Virus record (IMG/VR): IMGVR_UViG_3300006990_000027 | Location: 1 to 64,000 of that record | From: a virus | DNA: 64,000 nucleotides | Strand: one strand, 5' to 3' | Shown: positions 32,618 to 41,195 of the stretch, piece after piece | How the letters are laid out: every line of letters starts with the position of its first letter | Position numbering within the stretch: the stretch's first letter is position 1 | The notes under the pieces: model-generated | Database searches by the model: none | The model's input: the letters and a program-made list of their open reading frames with translations, nothing else | Told to the model about the DNA's origin: nothing | Position numbers and translations under genes: made by a program

Positions 32618-33009
32618 TGGCAAGAATTAAGACTGGCGGAATTAGACCAATCCACGATCACGTTTTAGTTACTGACTTATACTTTGGTGAACAGAAAACC
32701 AAAGGTGGAATTATTATTAGAGATGATAACGGTACTGCAAGGGGAGTTTATCCTCGTTGGGCAAAAGTTCATGCAAAAGGTCCTACGAACAAAGAAGAAT
32801 ATAACGTAGGTGATTATATCTTAGTTGAACATGGTCGTTGGACAAGAAAAATGGAATTAGATATAAATGGTGAAGACATCACTTTACATAGAGTAGATGT
32901 TGATGCTATAATTGCTGTAAGCGATTCAAAGCCAGAAGATCACAAGATTGGCGATGAGTTTAACACAGCACCCGACCAAGTCAGACCAGAAGACTTTGGC
33001 GCTAGATAA
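32617..33009 (+). CDS. GroES/gp31-like co-chaperonin
   Basis: 130 aa. GroES-type beta barrel: IRPIHDHVLVTDLYFGEQKT (family: IRPLxDRVLV), a mobile-loop-like KTKGGIIIRDD segment, a later VGDYILVEHGRW (family: VGDxVLF) and DVDAIIAV at the end of the barrel. It should cap host GroEL to fold capsid proteins, as T4 gp31 does. The sequence after residue 105 is an acidic extension. Starts in the previous stop (TAATG). Confidence 0.8.
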   Translation: MARIKTGGIRPIHDHVLVTDLYFGEQKTKGGIIIRDDNGTARGVYPRWAKVHAKGPTNKEEYNVGDYILVEHGRWTRKMELDINGEDITLHRVDVDAIIAVSDSKPEDHKIGDEFNTAPDQVRPEDFGAR

Positions 33010-33023
33010 AAACGAGGAATAAA

Positions 33024-33443
33024 TTGAAAAACGTAGATCTAAATAAGTACAAAGATTTTGTACAACAAGTTACCAGTGATGAATCAATGTCAAGTATGCA
33101 GATGTACAATCGTATGATTGATATTGAAACAACTGAAAGTAAGATGAAAGTCAATACTGCATCGCTTATGACAGGTGCTATTGGCATTGCAAGTGAAGGA
33201 GGCGAATTTGCTGAAATTGTTAAAAAATGTATCTTCCAAGGTAAACCTATGGACGATGAAACTATATTTCATTGTAAACGAGAACTTGGCGATATTATGT
33301 GGTACTGGATTACTAGTTGCAGGGCTCTTAGTTTGGACCCTAACGAAGTAATTGAAGAAAACGTAAACAAATTAAAGTCACGCTACCCAGGTGGAGAGTT
33401 TGATGTACACTATTCAGAGAATCGAAAAGACGGTGACCTTTAA
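33024..33443 (+). CDS. mazG: MazG-like nucleotide pyrophosphohydrolase
   Basis: 139 aa from a TTG with GAGGAAT upstream. The metal motif of the all-alpha NTP pyrophosphatases is present: SEGGEFAE (Glu58, Glu61) and ELGDIMWYW (Glu87, Asp90). Phage MazG proteins hydrolyse (d)NTPs or alarmones and are common in marine phages. Overlaps the following gene by one base. Confidence 0.85.
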   Translation: MKNVDLNKYKDFVQQVTSDESMSSMQMYNRMIDIETTESKMKVNTASLMTGAIGIASEGGEFAEIVKKCIFQGKPMDDETIFHCKRELGDIMWYWITSCRALSLDPNEVIEENVNKLKSRYPGGEFDVHYSENRKDGDL

Positions 33444-34012
33444 TGAAAATACTTATCGACGTTGATGGAGTAGTTTTAGATTGGGAACCTGCATTTGATG
33501 CATGGATGGCTAAACAAGGTTTTCGTGTAAAGAAGCCTGATGTATATAGTCAATATGTACGTTACGGGTTCCAACGCAAAAAACAATGCGATATTTTAGT
33601 AAAACAGTTTAACGAAAGTGCATGGATTGGTTACTTAAAACCTTTGCGTGATAGTGTTGAGTGGGTAAGAAAATTAAGAACACTTAACTATACTTTCGAT
33701 GCTATTACTAGTTTATCTGAAGATGAATGTTCTGGTAAATTACGTGCATATAATTTAGAACAAGTATTTGGTGCAGGTACATTTGATCGTGTATTATGCA
33801 TTGGAACAGGTGCTGACAAAGACGAAGCACTTGCAGAGTATGATAAAGGACATTGGTGGATTGAAGATAAACCACTTAACTGTGACGCAGGACTACGTGC
33901 AGGACACAAACCTATTATTATATCACACAAATGGAACCTAGACTACGACAATCCAGATGTACAAAGAGCAGACAACTGGAAAGACGTTTATAATATCATC
34001 ACTGCTACTTAA
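33443..34012 (+). CDS. HAD-family phosphatase / nucleotidase-like
   Basis: 189 aa. Catalytic DVDGVVLDW at the N-terminus (Asp6 nucleophile, Asp8), a mid-region ITSLSED for phosphate binding, and a late IEDKPLNCDAGL supplying the acidic pair. Similar to small phage 5'-nucleotidase-type HAD proteins. Coupled to mazG, which suggests nucleotide-pool metabolism. Substrate not certain. Confidence 0.75.
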   Translation: MKILIDVDGVVLDWEPAFDAWMAKQGFRVKKPDVYSQYVRYGFQRKKQCDILVKQFNESAWIGYLKPLRDSVEWVRKLRTLNYTFDAITSLSEDECSGKLRAYNLEQVFGAGTFDRVLCIGTGADKDEALAEYDKGHWWIEDKPLNCDAGLRAGHKPIIISHKWNLDYDNPDVQRADNWKDVYNIITAT

Positions 34013-34026
34013 TCTAAATAAGTACC

Positions 34027-34034
34027 GCTAAATA
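34027..34034 (+). promoter_or_regulatory. late promoter (GCTAAATA), near-leaderless geometry
   Basis: Ends 6 nt before the ATG at 34041. No Shine-Dalgarno. Confidence 0.55.
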
Positions 34035-34040
34035 CTTGCG

Positions 34041-34205
34041 ATGCAAAAGAACGAGTATTATACACAAAGAGATTGGGATCGTGTTGTAGGTTGGGGTACT
34101 GTACCTACAAAATATCAGTACCCGCATCTACGTAACACAGAAGAATATAGAGATTCTATTTCGGCAAATAAAAATATAAAAAAACTTGACAAGACTATAA
34201 AATAA
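34041..34205 (+). CDS. 54-aa protein, unknown
   Basis: 54 aa with a Trp/Tyr/Pro-rich middle (DWDRVVGWGTVPTKYQYPHL) and a basic tail. It follows a late motif by 6 nt, and its 3' end overlaps the next promoter. No family recognised, but the composition is not random. Confidence 0.55.
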   Translation: MQKNEYYTQRDWDRVVGWGTVPTKYQYPHLRNTEEYRDSISANKNIKKLDKTIK

Positions 34206-34214
34206 CTGTATATT
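34186..34214 (+). promoter_or_regulatory. sigma-70-type promoter, leaderless geometry
   Basis: TTGACA, 17-bp spacer, TATATT; the -10 box ends 6 nt before the ATG at 34221. It lies inside the tail of the 54-aa gene. Confidence 0.8.
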
Positions 34215-34220
34215 TGTAGT

Positions 34221-34634
34221 ATGATTGTTAAAGGAATTACATTCTCATCTTTTGATCTTTTCCATAGCGGACATGTTGCTATGCTTAAAGAAGCAAGAGC
34301 AAACTGCGACTATCTAATGGTAGGATTGCAAACTGATCCTACACTTGACAGACCAGAAAAAAATAAACCTATTCAAAGTGTATTTGAAAGATATGTACAA
34401 CTTGAAGGTTGCAAGTACATTGACGAAATTATTCCATATGCTACAGAACAAGATTTGCTTGACATACTATTAACGTATGACATCAACAAACGTTTTATTG
34501 GCGAAGAATATCGGACAAAAGACTTTACAGGAAAGCAATTATGTGTTGACAAAAGCATAGAAATTTATTATAATAAAAGACAACATTCATTTAGTACAAG
34601 TGGATTACGCAAAAGGATAGAACAAAATGGCTAA
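34221..34634 (+). CDS. glycerol-3-phosphate cytidylyltransferase-like nucleotidyltransferase
   Basis: 137 aa, TagD length. Nucleotidyltransferase motifs: FDLFHSGH (HxGH at 15-18), a PIQSVFERYVQLEG segment (family: RxxxL) and a final STSGLRKRI (family: ISTTxLRKRI). It would link a phosphorylated alcohol or sugar to CMP. It may belong to the surface-polymer programme of the 11-15 kb operon. The transcript is predicted leaderless. Overlaps gp44 by 8 nt. Confidence 0.8.
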   Translation: MIVKGITFSSFDLFHSGHVAMLKEARANCDYLMVGLQTDPTLDRPEKNKPIQSVFERYVQLEGCKYIDEIIPYATEQDLLDILLTYDINKRFIGEEYRTKDFTGKQLCVDKSIEIYYNKRQHSFSTSGLRKRIEQNG

Positions 34635-35547
34635 AGAACTATGGGTAGAAAAGTATCGTCCAAGCACAGTAGGTGACTATGTGTTTAGAGATCAAGCACA
34701 AAGAGATCAAGTAAACGGTTGGGTAAAAGATAAAAGTATTCCGCATTTGTTATTCAGTGGTCATGCAGGTATTGGTAAGACAACACTTGCTAAAGTATTG
34801 TGTAATGAATTAGAAATAAATGAATATGATCTACTAGAGATTAATGCTAGTAGAACAAACAGTGTAGAAGATGTACGTGACAAGATTGTAAACTTTGTAC
34901 AGATGATTCCATTTGGTGACTTTAAGGTTGTAATACTTGATGAGGCTGATTACTTGTCGCCAAACGCACAGGCGGCACTACGTGGTGTAATGGAGGAGCA
35001 TCATACTACAAGTAGATTTATTTTAACTTGTAACTATCCTAACAGAATTATTCCTGCACTACATTCAAGATGTCAAGGCTTTCATATTACAAACGTTGAT
35101 CAAACAGAATTTACTGCACGTATTGCAACAATACTATTAGAAGAAGGTGTAGAACCTGATTTAGATGTGTTAGACACATTTGTTAAAGCAACATATCCTG
35201 ATATGAGAAAATGTATTAACATGTGTCAAATGAATAGTACAACAGGTAAACTTACTCCGCCACAAAAAGGCGATACAGGAGAAAGTGATTACAAAGTAGA
35301 AATGGTTGAACTATTTAAAGCAGGTAACATTGCACAAGCACGTAAACTAATTTGTACACAGGCAAGGCCTGAAGAGATGGAAGATATTTTCCGTTGGATG
35401 TATGATAACTTGGAAGTGTTTACAAAAGAAGATGATAAACAAGATCAAGCAATATTAATAATTAAACAAGGATTAGTTGATCATTCATTTGTCGCTGATC
35501 CGGAAATAAACATGAGTGCTACGTTGGTAAAACTAGCACGGCTATAA
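34627..35547 (+). CDS. 44: clamp-loader large subunit (gp44-like AAA+ ATPase)
   Basis: 306 aa, close to T4 gp44. It has the N-terminal WVEKYRPSTVGDYV, Walker A GHAGIGKTT (45-53), Walker B VVILDEADYL (DEAD 105-108), NAQAALRGVME, sensor 1 LTCNYPNRI and the SRC Arg finger (147-149). It loads the sliding clamp (60603) for replication and late transcription. The small subunit gp62 is not recognised in this window. Confidence 0.93.
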   Translation: MAKELWVEKYRPSTVGDYVFRDQAQRDQVNGWVKDKSIPHLLFSGHAGIGKTTLAKVLCNELEINEYDLLEINASRTNSVEDVRDKIVNFVQMIPFGDFKVVILDEADYLSPNAQAALRGVMEEHHTTSRFILTCNYPNRIIPALHSRCQGFHITNVDQTEFTARIATILLEEGVEPDLDVLDTFVKATYPDMRKCINMCQMNSTTGKLTPPQKGDTGESDYKVEMVELFKAGNIAQARKLICTQARPEEMEDIFRWMYDNLEVFTKEDDKQDQAILIIKQGLVDHSFVADPEINMSATLVKLARL

Positions 35548-35558
35548 AAAGGAGTACA

Positions 35559-35765
35559 ATGCCAAATGAAATAAATCGTGCCTACGACTCTGTGAGTGAT
35601 CCAGAGGCGCCACAAAAAAGACAAGCACAACTTGACGAATCAATTAAAAAATTCTTAGCCAACGGTGGAAAGATTGAAAAGATCCCAACAGGAATGACAG
35701 GCGAAGAATACAAAGAATACAAAAAAGGCAACGGTAAAAAGAAAAAGGCATCTAAGCGTAAATAA
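35559..35765 (+). CDS. 68-aa basic protein, unknown
   Basis: Small soluble protein with a helical start, FLANGGKIEKIPTGMTG, and a Lys-rich tail (KKKKASKRK). The FLANGGKIxKIP motif occurs in various short bacterial and phage proteins of unknown role. AAAGGAG precedes the ATG. Its end overlaps the next gene by one base. Confidence 0.65.
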   Translation: MPNEINRAYDSVSDPEAPQKRQAQLDESIKKFLANGGKIEKIPTGMTGEEYKEYKKGNGKKKKASKRK

Positions 35766-36010
35766 TGAAGATAAGATACTATCAGAATATTAATGGGTGG
35801 CGTTGGTTAGGCTTTATATTAGCAATGATCAGTGCTTTCCTTTTAAGCGGAGGTAATCCTAGTGTACAATGGATTGGTTGGGCAGTAGCCACAGTAAGTT
35901 GTTCAATGTGGATTTACTTTGGCGTTAAAGATGGAGATACACCCAGAGCATTAATGGAAGGTATGTATTTGTTACTTGCGATAAGAGGGATATATAATTG
36001 GGTACTTTAA
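35765..36010 (+). CDS. three-helix membrane protein (DUF6552-like)
   Basis: 81 aa. Hydrophobic segments LGFILAMISAFLLSGG, WIGWAVATVSCSMWIYFG and MYLLLAIRGIYNWVL separated by the polar KDGDTPRALMEG. Similar small membrane proteins occur in marine phages; function unknown. Overlaps the previous stop and precedes the oxygenase directly. Confidence 0.65.
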   Translation: MKIRYYQNINGWRWLGFILAMISAFLLSGGNPSVQWIGWAVATVSCSMWIYFGVKDGDTPRALMEGMYLLLAIRGIYNWVL

Positions 36011-36616
36011 ATGGATAATATTACTAGATTTCATCAAGGTATATATTTAGAAAAATTATTTCCTACAGTAATTGGTATTGCAGATTGTCCTTTTATTAAC
36101 GATATACAAGACCCTTATAAAGAAATATTAAAAACAATACCTAGTGATGATGATTCTGAATTGAAATATTATCAAATACATAAAGATGAAAAATTTAATC
36201 AACTTACAGAGTGGATAACAAATAGAGTTCAAGACTATGCAAATGAACACAATTTTCCAGGACAGTATCAACCTTTTGAATCTTGGTGTATAGACTATAA
36301 AGCAGGAAGTTACAATCCTGCACATATGCACACTGGTAGTACAATTAGCACAAGTTTTTATTTAGAAGGTTATACATCAGATGTACCTATTTCATTTAGA
36401 GGTCCTTACTTTAATGATATGAATAATCCATTAAAGATTACTCCTAAGCAAAACGGTGAAGAACATCACTTTAATGAACTTACATCGCCTTCGCATTGGT
36501 ATTACCCGTTATCAGGACGACTGCTTATATTTAGAAGTTTTACTGAACACGAAGTAGATAAAAAAGTAAATAACGATAACAGAATTGTTATGTCAATGAA
36601 TTTTAAAGAGGTATAA
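36011..36616 (+). CDS. 2-oxoglutarate/Fe(II) oxygenase-like protein
   Basis: 201 aa. The double-stranded beta-helix pattern of phage 2OG oxygenases is seen: [19 protein letters not shown] (His105 or His107 as first ligand), then [17 protein letters not shown] (His180) and NRIVMSMNF (Arg191, 2OG carboxylate). The acidic second ligand is not placed with certainty. It would hydroxylate an unknown substrate. Common accessory gene in marine T4-like phages. Confidence 0.75.
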   Translation: MDNITRFHQGIYLEKLFPTVIGIADCPFINDIQDPYKEILKTIPSDDDSELKYYQIHKDEKFNQLTEWITNRVQDYANEHNFPGQYQPFESWCIDYKAGSYNPAHMHTGSTISTSFYLEGYTSDVPISFRGPYFNDMNNPLKITPKQNGEEHHFNELTSPSHWYYPLSGRLLIFRSFTEHEVDKKVNNDNRIVMSMNFKEV

Positions 36617-36617
36617 T

Positions 36618-36956
36618 ATGGCACACGTGGTTGATAGTAAATGTATAATGTGTAAGCACACAACTTGCGTAGATGTGTGTCCTGTAGATTGTTTTTACGA
36701 AGGTGAAAACATGTTAGTAATTAATCCTGACGAATGTATAGATTGCGGAGTATGTATACCTGAATGTCCAGAAGAAGCAATATACCAGACCGACGATGAA
36801 GACGATCCGTGGTTCAAACACAACTTGTACTTTGCCGAAGAAGCAAACTGGCCAAACATAACCAACGCTAAAGATCCAATGCCTGAGTATGAAAAGTATA
36901 GTGGACAGTCGGACAAAACTAAACTTTTCAAAAAATTACCTTACAAGGAAATTTAA
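36618..36956 (+). CDS. fdxA: 7Fe (FdxA-type) ferredoxin
   Basis: 112 aa. Cys at 9, 12, 17, 21, 25, 40, 43, 46 and 50 reproduce the spacing of FdxA/Azotobacter FdI, which holds one 3Fe-4S and one 4Fe-4S cluster. The longer C-terminal tail ([17 protein letters not shown] onward) is also typical. It carries electrons to an unknown partner. Its presence with IscA- and SufT-like genes suggests a phage Fe-S programme. Converges with phoH. Confidence 0.92.
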   Translation: MAHVVDSKCIMCKHTTCVDVCPVDCFYEGENMLVINPDECIDCGVCIPECPEEAIYQTDDEDDPWFKHNLYFAEEANWPNITNAKDPMPEYEKYSGQSDKTKLFKKLPYKEI

Positions 36957-37681
36957 TCTTCGCCGTATATATCTAGTATTTCTTTTACTGCTTCGTGTCT
37001 TTCAACATCTCCCGTTCCAAATGTACATACGCCAATATGATTAAGATTATCTCTAGACTCTACTTTATTTGTAAAGTCTAACAAACCATTAGATTTCATT
37101 CTATCTGCTTGTTGTAAATCTCCTGTTACTACCATTCGACTACCTTCGCCGATTCTAGTTAATAACATTTTCATTTGACTTGGTGTAGCATTTTGCATTT
37201 CATCTGCTATAATGTACGCTTTCTTAAAAGTTCTACCTCGCATAAAAGCCAACGGCGATATTTCAATCACCCCCTCTTGTAGCATTCCGCTGATTTCTTT
37301 TTGATAGTAGTATTCATTAAAAACGTCAAATATAGGCTTTGTCCATGGCTCCATCTTCTGCTCTAAAGTTCCAGGTAGAAAGCCGTGTTGCTCGTCCACG
37401 CTTACAGCGGGTCTTGTCACTACGATTCTGTCTACGTTTCCTTCTTGGAATGCTTTAATAGCCATCTGTACACCAATAAGGGTCTTACCTGTACCTGCTG
37501 GTCCAATAGCAAATACTATGTGCTTCTTATAGTCTTTAAGTGTCTCTAGGTAAGTCTCTTGGCTTAGGTTCCTGGGTAGAACCTCTACTTGCCGTCTTTT
37601 GTTAGGGACTGGATTAATATATGTTATATTACCCGATTGCGAACGCTCCCTATTGCGTTCTTTGCGTTTTGCTCTTGACAA
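36953..37681 (-). CDS. phoH: PhoH-like ATPase
   Basis: 242 aa from the TTG at 37681, preferred because AAGGAGG lies just upstream; a TTG at 37723 would give 256 aa but lacks a ribosome site. Walker A GPAGTGKT (about 60-67), [15 protein letters not shown], Walker [10 protein letters not shown] and the sensor [10 protein letters not shown] are standard PhoH. It is a widespread marker of marine phages with a proposed RNA-linked or stress role. Minus strand, behind a minus-strand late motif. Confidence 0.9.
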   Translation of the reverse strand: MSRAKRKERNRERSQSGNITYINPVPNKRRQVEVLPRNLSQETYLETLKDYKKHIVFAIGPAGTGKTLIGVQMAIKAFQEGNVDRIVVTRPAVSVDEQHGFLPGTLEQKMEPWTKPIFDVFNEYYYQKEISGMLQEGVIEISPLAFMRGRTFKKAYIIADEMQNATPSQMKMLLTRIGEGSRMVVTGDLQQADRMKSNGLLDFTNKVESRDNLNHIGVCTFGTGDVERHEAVKEILDIYGED

Positions 37682-37726
37682 ACTGTCCTCCTTTTTAATA
37701 ATTAGAACTTTGTCCGACTGCAAAAG

Positions 37727-37734
37727 TATTTAAC
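37727..37734 (-). promoter_or_regulatory. late promoter (GTTAAATA), minus strand
   Basis: Upstream of phoH. Transcription would begin after the distal TTG, which supports the inner start at 37681. Confidence 0.5.
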
Positions 37735-37787
37735 ATGTATTACAAATAATAAACTGATGTGTTTATTTTTGATCATCCTCTTAATTC

Positions 37788-37795
37788 GATAAATA
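37788..37795 (+). promoter_or_regulatory. late promoter (GATAAATA)
   Basis: 17 nt before the ATG at 37813; no strong Shine-Dalgarno. Divergent from the phoH promoter. Confidence 0.55.
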
Positions 37796-37812
37796 ATAGT
37801 GGAGACTAAAGT

Positions 37813-38346
37813 ATGTATGATATTGTAAAAATTATAGAAAATGTAAAGACCATATATGAGTCTAATACGCATATGCGTGTATTAAAGGACTTTGAGCGTG
37901 TTATTGACGAACTAGACATGTATGTGTTTGAGAACTGGAAAAGCGGTGAACTTATTTCAGGACCTAATGTAAATAGGCACACAGTAGAGTGTTCGTTTAT
38001 GTGGCCTAGAGAAGAAATGCCTAATCCTACAGCAGGAAAAAGACTACTTGATTATGGTTGTAAAGTATCATACAAAAAAGACTTTTTAACAAAACCTCGC
38101 AAAATTGAGTCACCAGATGATTACAGACCCGGAACTAAAAAGGGTAAAATTGATCAGCATCCTATTTGGATTGTAAGCATTGACATGCCAAAACAATTAA
38201 TGTTTGATATGTACAAAGGTTACATGAGAGAAACTGATGAGTATGTAATGGCTGGATTAGAACAAACAACTACACAACCAGATATAATTCCAGACGCTGA
38301 ACAAGATGCAGATATAGGAGAAATTAATAATGAGCCTACAGCCTAA
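37813..38346 (+). CDS. conserved late protein, unknown
   Basis: 177 aa. N-terminal coil (ENVKTIYESNTHMRVLKDFERV), a central beta domain with SFMWPREEMPNP and HPIWIVSIDMPKQ, and an acidic tail. Such sequences recur beside lysis and structural genes in marine T4-like phages. Overlaps the next gene by 17 nt. No catalytic motif seen. Confidence 0.7.
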   Translation: MYDIVKIIENVKTIYESNTHMRVLKDFERVIDELDMYVFENWKSGELISGPNVNRHTVECSFMWPREEMPNPTAGKRLLDYGCKVSYKKDFLTKPRKIESPDDYRPGTKKGKIDQHPIWIVSIDMPKQLMFDMYKGYMRETDEYVMAGLEQTTTQPDIIPDAEQDADIGEINNEPTA

Positions 38347-39049
38347 CGATTTAAAGACTTTCGTTAACGAGATCTTTACAATTGATTCATATAAATCTAA
38401 AATGGGTCAAGATAAAGAAATTTCTGTATTAGCATTTGAAGTTCTAACACAAGAGCCTGCAAAGGACTTAATGAACTTTATTGAAAAAGGATATGATTTT
38501 GTACTTGATGCTGATATTAGTACAGGTGAAAATCGTAAAGGCAAATATGATGTATTTGTTGAGATTGAAAGAGATAGACATTTACCTAAAAATATAGGTG
38601 CATTGTTAGATGATGTTTCAAAATTAGCAGGCATTGATGAATGGAAATATAGATATTATAAGAATGTAGAAAGTAAAGCGTTTACAATTGAAGACGCTGA
38701 AAACGATATTCCCTTAGATGGTAACACATACGAAAGTATGATTAACGAGTATAACCAAACAGAGTTAGATAGATTTTTTAACAAAGGTGTTACAGAACAA
38801 AAGTTTGTTAAAGAAAATATTATTGAGTTTGGAAGACATGCTTCGGGCAAAGTTAGAATGGAAGTAGTTGAAGAAGGGTCAACTGAAGAATTACTTACCA
38901 AATATGCCGGTGCTGTTAGTTTGGACGAAACTTCAATTTCAGAAGTGATGTTCTTAACAAAGTTTATGGGTAACTATAACATACAAAAACTAGGTGAAAA
39001 CCTGTTCTTTACTAATGGTAACAGAACGAAAATATTAAAAAGGATATAA
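38330..39049 (+). CDS. conserved late protein, unknown
   Basis: 239 aa, acidic, alpha/beta. A first domain to about residue 115 (LPKNIGALLDDVSKLAG, WKYRYYKN) and a second starting at ENIIEFGRHASGKV. Translationally coupled to the gene before. Probably a virion or head-related protein, by position between late genes; not recognised. Confidence 0.65.
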   Translation: MSLQPNDLKTFVNEIFTIDSYKSKMGQDKEISVLAFEVLTQEPAKDLMNFIEKGYDFVLDADISTGENRKGKYDVFVEIERDRHLPKNIGALLDDVSKLAGIDEWKYRYYKNVESKAFTIEDAENDIPLDGNTYESMINEYNQTELDRFFNKGVTEQKFVKENIIEFGRHASGKVRMEVVEEGSTEELLTKYAGAVSLDETSISEVMFLTKFMGNYNIQKLGENLFFTNGNRTKILKRI

Positions 39050-39051
39050 CA

Positions 39052-39564
39052 ATGGCAAGTGTAAACTACGACAAGTGTTTAGAAACAATTCTACACCACG
39101 AAGGCGGTTATGTAAACCACCCAAAAGACCCAGGTGGCGAAACTAACTTGGGTGTTACAAAAAGAGTTTACGAAGATTGGGGCGGAACTAAAGATATGAA
39201 AGATCTTTTAGTTGAAGATGTTGCTCCCATTTATAAAAAGAACTACTGGGATCGTGTTAAAGGCGATGACTTACCAGCAGGTTTAGATCTATGTGTATTT
39301 GACTTTGGTGTTAATGCAGGTACAGGTCGAAGTGCAAAATACTTACAAACATTAATTGGTACTACTGCTGATGGCGGTATTGGACCAAACACATTAAAAT
39401 GTTTAAATGACTATGTAAGTAAGCACGGTGTTGAAGACACAATTAAAAACTTTCAAGAAGCAAGACAAGGTTACTACGAAAAGTTATCTACATTTGATAC
39501 TTTTGGTAGAGGTTGGACTCGCAGAGTTACAGAAACTACAGAACTTGCTTTAACAATGGTATGA
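39052..39564 (+). CDS. endolysin, glycoside hydrolase family 108
   Basis: 170 aa. N-terminal HHEGGYVNHPKDPGGETNLG holds the catalytic Glu17 of GH108 muramidases (EGGYVNxPxDxGGxTNxG). The C-terminal half (YLQTLIGTTADGGIGPNTL) is the peptidoglycan-binding-like part. Cuts host peptidoglycan at lysis. AAAGGA precedes the ATG. First gene of a lysis cluster with the spanins. Confidence 0.92.
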   Translation: MASVNYDKCLETILHHEGGYVNHPKDPGGETNLGVTKRVYEDWGGTKDMKDLLVEDVAPIYKKNYWDRVKGDDLPAGLDLCVFDFGVNAGTGRSAKYLQTLIGTTADGGIGPNTLKCLNDYVSKHGVEDTIKNFQEARQGYYEKLSTFDTFGRGWTRRVTETTELALTMV

Positions 39565-39704
39565 GTCAATACTGCCAAAACTGCGGAAGAAAGCACGAAG
39601 GTAGATTAATTGAAACATTTACTGACGGGGATAATAAACCTATTGAAATAGTAGTGTGTGATTATCCTCGTTACATTACAAAAGAAGATAAAGATAATGT
39701 TTAG
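39561..39704 (+). CDS. 47-aa protein with half zinc ribbon
   Basis: Starts in the endolysin stop (ATGA). An early CQNCGRKHEGR pair of Cys and a later single Cys (VVCDYPR). Overlaps the spanin gene by 8 nt. It could be a small regulatory or structural zinc protein; function unknown. Confidence 0.55.
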   Translation: MSQYCQNCGRKHEGRLIETFTDGDNKPIEIVVCDYPRYITKEDKDNV

Positions 39705-40182
39705 TTCAATTAAAATTGCAATAGTATTAATGATGTTAGCAGGTGCTGGCGGTGGATTTATATACGTAAAAAATTTACAAGCAGACTTAGCAACATCAGA
39801 AGCAAACAACTTAAAGTTAGAAGAAAGTGTTGCTGATCAAAAGGCAGTAATTGCACAGCAGGCTAATGATTTTAAATCAATAATGGCGGCTAACAAAGTA
39901 CTTGATGAGCAAAATAAAATCTTATCAAAAGAATTTAAAGCACTTGACCAACGCTTTAATAAAATTAACGGTCAAGGTAAAGTACGTGACATTGGCAAAC
40001 TTGCTGAAGAACGCAGTAGTTCAGTTGAACGTGTTATAAACAGTGCTACCAAAAAAGCAATGAGATGTGTAGAAATTGCTATGGGTGCGCCACTAACGGA
40101 GAAAGAGATAAATGCAACTAAGAAATCACAGATCAATTCTGAGTGTCCTAGCATTGCTAATCCTAACTACGTTCCTTACTAG
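39697..40182 (+). CDS. i-spanin-like (Rz-type) protein
   Basis: 161 aa from ATG 39697. One N-terminal membrane helix (IAIVLMMLAGAGGGFIYV), then a periplasmic coiled coil of about 90 residues and a short Cys-containing end. This type-II membrane layout behind an endolysin and overlapping an o-spanin gene is the classical Rz arrangement. With the partner it fuses inner and outer membranes at lysis. Confidence 0.8.
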   Translation: MFSSIKIAIVLMMLAGAGGGFIYVKNLQADLATSEANNLKLEESVADQKAVIAQQANDFKSIMAANKVLDEQNKILSKEFKALDQRFNKINGQGKVRDIGKLAEERSSSVERVINSATKKAMRCVEIAMGAPLTEKEINATKKSQINSECPSIANPNYVPY

Positions 40183-40501
40183 TTGTAGTTCAGTAAGGCA
40201 GTTAGACGTGTTTAAGACAGAGGTTGAAAGAGTACCTTTAGATCTCCCTAATCCAGAAACTCCGCAACTAGAAGAACTTAAATGGACTATCATTACTAGC
40301 AAAAATGCAGAAGAAGTATTTGCTAAAATGAAAGAGCAGGGCAAAGATCCTGTGCTATTTGGGTTAAGTGATGACGACTACGAGTTATTATCTAAGAACT
40401 TTGCACAAATCCGTGCATATATGATCCAACAAGGCATGACTTTAGAGCAGTACAGAGAGTACTACGAGCCTAAAGAGTCAGAAAAATCAGACAAGCAATA
40501 A
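40112..40501 (+). CDS. o-spanin-like (Rz1-type) lipoprotein
   Basis: 129 aa. Lipoprotein signal peptide with lipobox LTSC (Cys25) after a LALLILTTFL core. The mature part is Pro/Glu-rich then helical, longer than lambda Rz1. It overlaps the i-spanin gene by 71 nt in another frame, as in many spanin pairs. Anchored in the outer membrane. Confidence 0.8.
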   Translation: MQLRNHRSILSVLALLILTTFLTSCSSVRQLDVFKTEVERVPLDLPNPETPQLEELKWTIITSKNAEEVFAKMKEQGKDPVLFGLSDDDYELLSKNFAQIRAYMIQQGMTLEQYREYYEPKESEKSDKQ

Positions 40502-40518
40502 TAAAACACTCTGGATAG

Positions 40519-40526
40519 AATAAATA
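40519..40526 (+). promoter_or_regulatory. late promoter, extended type (AATAAATACTCA)
   Basis: 25 nt before the ATG at 40552, with AAAGGAG between. Shares the extension TACTC with 48359 and 53449. Confidence 0.7.
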
Positions 40527-40551
40527 CTCATATAATACAAAGGAGCGAATT

Positions 40552-40833
40552 ATGTGGGAAATGATTGAAAGAATGGCGAGCGATCGTCTGTGGATTTACA
40601 CAGCATTAGTTGGATCTTTGTTTGGTCTTGCGTTTTCTACGTATTTCAAAAGCACACGAATTGGTCTTTGGTTGTATGGTCATTTTGATCGTATTGTGGA
40701 TTTTTTAGTAGAACGTTATGGTTGGACTTGGTTAGAGCAACCAAAAGATGCATGGCGTAAAAAATATCCATATGTAACCAAAAAAATAGACGAATTGGAA
40801 AAGCGAATCAAAAAATTAGAGGGTAAGAAATAA
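40552..40833 (+). CDS. membrane-anchored coiled-coil late protein
   Basis: 93 aa. One helix near LWIYTALVGSLFGLAFS, an amphipathic Trp-rich region and a C-terminal coil (KKIDELEKRIKKLEGKK). Late promoter and AAGGAG. Next to a two-TM protein, so part of the lysis or a late membrane module. Function unknown. Confidence 0.65.
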   Translation: MWEMIERMASDRLWIYTALVGSLFGLAFSTYFKSTRIGLWLYGHFDRIVDFLVERYGWTWLEQPKDAWRKKYPYVTKKIDELEKRIKKLEGKK

Positions 40834-41156
40834 TGGCTGATGAAGTAAAACAAGAAGTTAAGGTTGCAGAACCTAAACAAAAAATTACAGTAGATTTGGA
40901 AGTAGACACAAGTATAAAAGACTTAGGTGTTAATCCATACGCAAAATTAATACATATGGCAAGAGCAGTTGATGCTTGGAGAATCTTTCCAAGATTATTC
41001 TTAACTGTTTACATTGTATTATTATACAAATGTGTAATTTGGTATATGAACTTACCTGCTCCTACTATGGAACAATCAGGTTTAATTAGTATCGTAGTTG
41101 GTGCTGGTGCGGCATGGTTTGGTCTTTATACTGGTACATCTAAAAGTAAAAAATAA
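40833..41156 (+). CDS. holin-like two-TM protein
   Basis: 107 aa. A long polar N-terminus (about 50 residues), a first helix (LFLTVYIVLLYKCVIWYM), a second (GLISIVVGAGAAWFGLYTG) and a short Lys-rich tail. The GAGAAWFGLYTG end is typical of membrane proteins annotated as holins in marine T4-like phages. Overlaps the previous stop by one base. Confidence 0.65.
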   Translation: MADEVKQEVKVAEPKQKITVDLEVDTSIKDLGVNPYAKLIHMARAVDAWRIFPRLFLTVYIVLLYKCVIWYMNLPAPTMEQSGLISIVVGAGAAWFGLYTGTSKSKK

Positions 41157-41159
41157 CAC

Positions 41160-41188
41160 TTGACAGATGTTTGATTCTGTCATATAAT
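41160..41188 (+). promoter_or_regulatory. sigma-70-type promoter, leaderless geometry
   Basis: TTGACA, 17-bp spacer, TATAAT: full consensus. The -10 box ends 7 nt before the ATG of the DnaJ-like gene; no Shine-Dalgarno. Confidence 0.88.
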
Positions 41189-41195
41189 TAATACT

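Noticed and set aside
37682-37723. Longer phoH start at TTG 37723
   Set aside because: No ribosome site, and the late motif would start transcription downstream of it; the TTG at 37681 has AAGGAGG.
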